From NCBI RefSeq assembly GCF_029910095.1, contig NZ_CP094526.1, positions 2,418,001-2,482,000 on the forward strand: a stretch of 64,000 nt of DNA. Reading direction: 5' to 3'. Below the pieces are notes generated by a model, which saw nothing but the letters and a program-made list of their open reading frames with translations, did not search any database and had not been told where the DNA came from. The DNA is from Bradyrhizobium sp. ISRA464. Lineage in GTDB: Bacteria; Pseudomonadota; Alphaproteobacteria; Rhizobiales; Xanthobacteraceae. The translations under genes and the position numbers were made by a program. Shown here in pieces: positions 63,394 to 64,000 of this stretch (position 1 is the first letter of the stretch; every line of letters begins with the position of its first letter).

Positions 63394-64000
63394 GCGCCGC
63401 CTCCAACCTCTGCTGTCCACAGCATGCGCTTGCGCAAATAGAGCAGGAGGGCAGCCAGCGCGACGATCAGGAGGAAGAACACCACGGCGATGGCAGAGCC
63501 GTAGCCGAGGTCGTAATAGACGAAGGCGACGCTGTAGAGATAGACGTTGATGGTTTCCGACGCCGAACCCGGTCCGCCTTGCGTGATCGCGAAGATGATG
63601 TCGAAGCTTTTTACCGCATCGATCATGCGGATCATGCCGGCGATGAACAGGAACGGCATGATCAGGGGCAGGGTGATGAAGCGGAACACCTGCCAGAAAC
63701 TGGCGCCGTCGATCTGCGCGCTCTCGTAAGGCTCGGTCGGGATCGCGGCGAGGCCGCCGAGCACGATCAGCATGACCAGCGGCGTCCACTGCCAGGTCTC
63801 GACCAGCACCAGCGACGGGATCACCGTGGTCGGGTTGAACACCCAGAGCTGCGGCGGCAGGCCGACCAGCGACAGCAGATAATTGAGCACGCCGAGCTGC
63901 GGGTGGAACATCATGGTCCAGACCAGCGCGATCGCCACCGGGGTCGCCATCATCGGCATGATGAAGATGCCGCGCAGGAAGCCGCGGGCGGCGAACTTCT
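63390..64000 (-). CDS. carbohydrate-type ABC transporter permease (first), 5' end cut by window edge
   Basis: At least 200 residues of a MalF-type permease, reading in from the right edge. ARGFLRGIFIMPMMATPVAIALVWTMMFHPQLGVLNYLLSLVGLP leads into helices, EAA-type loop YESAQIDGASFWQVFRFITLPLIMPF and a final pair of helices. Internal ATG at 63959 is in a conserved helix, so the true start is beyond the window. Overlaps the second permease by 4 bp. Confidence 0.92.
   Translation of the reverse strand, partial: KFAARGFLRGIFIMPMMATPVAIALVWTMMFHPQLGVLNYLLSLVGLPPQLWVFNPTTVIPSLVLVETWQWTPLVMLIVLGGLAAIPTEPYESAQIDGASFWQVFRFITLPLIMPFLFIAGMIRMIDAVKSFDIIFAITQGGPGSASETINVYLYSVAFVYYDLGYGSAIAVVFFLLIVALAALLLYLRKRMLWTAEVGGGA

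Overview
The window reads as a chromosomal segment of a high-GC alphaproteobacterium, most likely Bradyrhizobium or a close relative in the Nitrobacteraceae. The grounds are gene content and protein style (PaoABC, MipZ, a major porin of the rhizobial type, DmdC-type acyl-CoA dehydrogenase, DUF1194 and DUF3830 proteins), strong third-position GC bias, and several families of long intergenic palindromes typical of that group. No rRNA, CRISPR, integrase or complete insertion sequence was seen. One tRNA, tRNA-Gln(UUG), lies at 28645-28719.

Layout. 1-12.5 kb is mostly housekeeping: an ECF sigma factor (cut by the window edge), a histidine phosphatase, aroC, a class III cyclase, clpS, a DUF1194 protein, and the leftward block xseB / dxs / nucleoside deoxyribosyltransferase / tlyA / m5U-RNA methyltransferase, followed by a HDAC-like deacetylase. 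12.7-19.4 kb holds a periplasmic 5'-nucleotidase-type phosphoesterase, an enoyl-CoA hydratase and the paoABC molybdenum aldehyde oxidoreductase. 19.4-26.6 kb is a looser, lower-GC accessory stretch with a divergent rpsU, small proteins, DinB, a frameshifted SAM/cyclase/ATPase regulator and a triple array of palindromic repeats. 26.6-35.7 kb carries an acyl-CoA dehydrogenase, the tRNA, a porin, a TetR-regulated group with an enoyl-CoA hydratase broken by an in-frame stop, and mipZ. 35.7-41.6 kb is a leftward catabolic cluster (phytanoyl-CoA-dioxygenase-like enzyme, MFS transporter, TIM-barrel epimerase, secreted glycoside hydrolase) facing a LacI regulator across two perfect tandem operators.

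41.7-49.2 kb is the most striking block: a hyfB-C-E-F-G-I-like operon behind an XRE regulator. It encodes two antiporter-like subunits, membrane-anchor subunits, an intact [4Fe-4S] small subunit and a NuoCD-like large subunit that has lost the Ni-binding cysteines. It therefore looks like an energy-converting-hydrogenase-related (Ehr) complex and not a hydrogenase; no ferredoxin-like input subunit or formate dehydrogenase is present here.

49.3-64 kb carries a CHAD protein, a MarR/enoyl-CoA hydratase unit with paired operators, an auxiliary-type trpS preceded by a convincing tryptophan attenuator (15-residue leader peptide with tandem Trp codons, then a terminator), an allantoate/purine-type degradation group (DUF3830, PuuE-like deacetylase, M20 amidohydrolase), a LysR/YeiH pair, a broken isochorismatase, an unrecognised duplicated-domain membrane protein, and two sugar-type ABC permeases running off the edge.

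Five otherwise recognisable genes are interrupted by single-base changes or truncation (nucleotidyltransferase, cyclase-ATPase, enoyl-CoA hydratase, aldose-1-epimerase, isochorismatase). Indel sequencing error could explain some of these, but not the in-frame stop or the loss of the isochorismatase N-terminus.
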